Origin: Candidatus Puniceispirillum sp.
GTDB taxonomy: Bacteria > Pseudomonadota > Alphaproteobacteria > Puniceispirillales > Puniceispirillaceae
DNA: 64,000 nucleotides
Assembly (NCBI GenBank): GCA_028382965.1
Contig: JAOEUK010000003.1
Location: forward strand, 155,124 to 219,123
Direction of reading: 5' to 3'
Shown here: piece after piece, positions 63,331 to 64,000 of the stretch
Layout: each line of letters begins with the position of its first letter
Position numbering within the stretch: position 1 is the first letter of the stretch
The notes under the pieces: model-generated
What the model saw: only the letters and a program-made list of their open reading frames with translations
Told to the model about the DNA's origin: nothing
The model's database searches: none
Translations under genes and position numbers: made by a program

Positions 63331-63828
63331 TTAAAACAAATCGAGAGGGTTTACGCTTGTAGATACTAAATCCCTAAGAAGGGTTAGGTTTTCAGTATTT
63401 TTTATTACGTCCCAACCAGGCGGTGGTGTCGGACTATTGTTAGATCTCAAGCCAAAAACATACGCTTTAAAACGCTTCATAGCCAAGTTGTGCTTGGCTT
63501 CGGAAACGCCGTCCTCTGCGTTGCCAAACAATGGCTTAAGATTCCTAGTCTTTGTCATGTTTTCATAGTTCAGACGATAATAAATGAATTGATTAAGAAT
63601 TGCTACTGCGTCCTCACCAGCATCTATTTCACTCAAAAAACGAGCCATATGTTCAGCCATTTCAGCCACTAATTTTGAGTCAATAGGCTCAAAATTCCGG
63701 CCAATTTGTTCACAAAAGTGATTGCCAGACATCTCAAGAGGATGGCTATCAGACAAAAACTGAACGCACGTTCGAGAACATGTGATGTCGAAAATCCACT
63801 CCGGACATTTTCCAGCCAACCTTACCAC
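63331..63828 (-). CDS. 165-residue hypothetical protein
   Basis: The product is soluble and helical after residue ~50 (KLVAEMAEHMARFLSEIDAGEDAVAILNQFIYYRL). The C-terminal third contains Pro-rich NSPTPPPGWDVI, and the N-terminus has several cysteines (CPEW, DITCSRTC). It starts at a GTG (63828); a TTG nine bases later has better spacing to GGAG. It converges with fliD, and a sigma-70-like promoter lies just upstream. I do not recognise it. Confidence 0.6.
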   Translation of the reverse strand: MVRLAGKCPEWIFDITCSRTCVQFLSDSHPLEMSGNHFCEQIGRNFEPIDSKLVAEMAEHMARFLSEIDAGEDAVAILNQFIYYRLNYENMTKTRNLKPLFGNAEDGVSEAKHNLAMKRFKAYVFGLRSNNSPTPPPGWDVIKNTENLTLLRDLVSTSVNPLDLF

Positions 63829-63854
63829 TCCAACTTTTTATTTTATGCCTTAAA

Positions 63855-63884
63855 TTAATATCCCAAATCAGAAGGCTACGTCAA
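63855..63884 (-). promoter_or_regulatory. Sigma-70-like promoter of the 63331 gene
   Basis: On the minus strand TTGACG and TATTAA are separated by 18 bp, 27 bp before the GTG start. TTGACG is near the -35 consensus. The gene thus need not be sigma-54 dependent. Confidence 0.5.
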
Positions 63885-64000
63885 TAAAGATTGAACGGAA
63901 AACTTCCTTATGATTGTAGAAACCATTGAAATGGAGTAATAATTTTTTAAATTCAAGAAATTCCTAAAATTTCAAAAAACATGTCGTTCCAGTCTCTAGG

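Overview
The window looks like a chromosomal segment of a free-living, motile, AT-rich marine-type alphaproteobacterium. The RpoN sequence style, the elongator tRNA-Met, the bactofilins and the gene neighbourhoods suggest this, and a SAR116-like lineage is only a guess. No phage genome, rRNA operon or CRISPR array is present.

Bases 1-20.85 kb hold a surface-sugar locus, mostly on the minus strand. Five enzymes of CMP-pseudaminic acid synthesis are recognisable: PseC aminotransferase, a PseG hydrolase fused to a PseH-like acetyltransferase, PseI synthase and PseF cytidylyltransferase. PseB is not in the window. An amidotransferase trio (PP-loop PseA/WbpG type, HisH-like, HisF-like) would add an acetamidino group. 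Around these lie a DegT aminotransferase, three Gfo/Idh/MocA oxidoreductases, a PIG-L deacetylase, an intact and a frameshifted formyltransferase, a PglK-like ABC exporter, a PhyH-like dioxygenase, a hexapeptide acyltransferase, an unusual radical SAM protein and a GtrA-like flippase. With the flagellar genes in the same window, the simplest reading is synthesis of a derivatised pseudaminic acid for flagellin or surface glycans.

Bases 20.9-26.4 kb look like an old insertion zone. There is an integrase remnant whose catalytic-tyrosine codon is a stop, three related ~37-bp repeats (21683, 24447, 25283), a LysR/mini-CDGSH-like/DoxX/glutathionyl-hydroquinone-reductase module between two of them, an outer-membrane protein frameshifted in a poly-A tract, and a tRNA-Met. 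Bases 26.4-30.4 kb are sparse: a Kv-type channel, a secreted Cys-rich protein, a TetR remnant and a lipoprotein. Bases 30.4-34.3 kb carry three overlapping bactofilin genes divergent from an M23 peptidase operon that has a near-consensus sigma-54 promoter. rpoN itself is at 34.4-35.9 kb.

Bases 37-63.3 kb are flagellar: PomA/PomB-type motAB; one long minus-strand run fleT-fliEFGHIJKLMN, then fliOPQR-flhB and four accessory genes; a divergent fleQ-like activator; fliS, a fliT-like gene and fliD; plus an inserted ClC transporter. Five sigma-54-type promoters (GG-N10-GC) sit before fleT, fliO, motA, fliD and the M23 operon. One activator lacks a DNA-binding domain (FleT-like) and the other lacks a receiver domain (FleQ-like). 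This resembles the Rhodobacter sphaeroides Fla1 system and suggests that the rpoN encoded here drives flagellar and cell-wall remodelling genes together.
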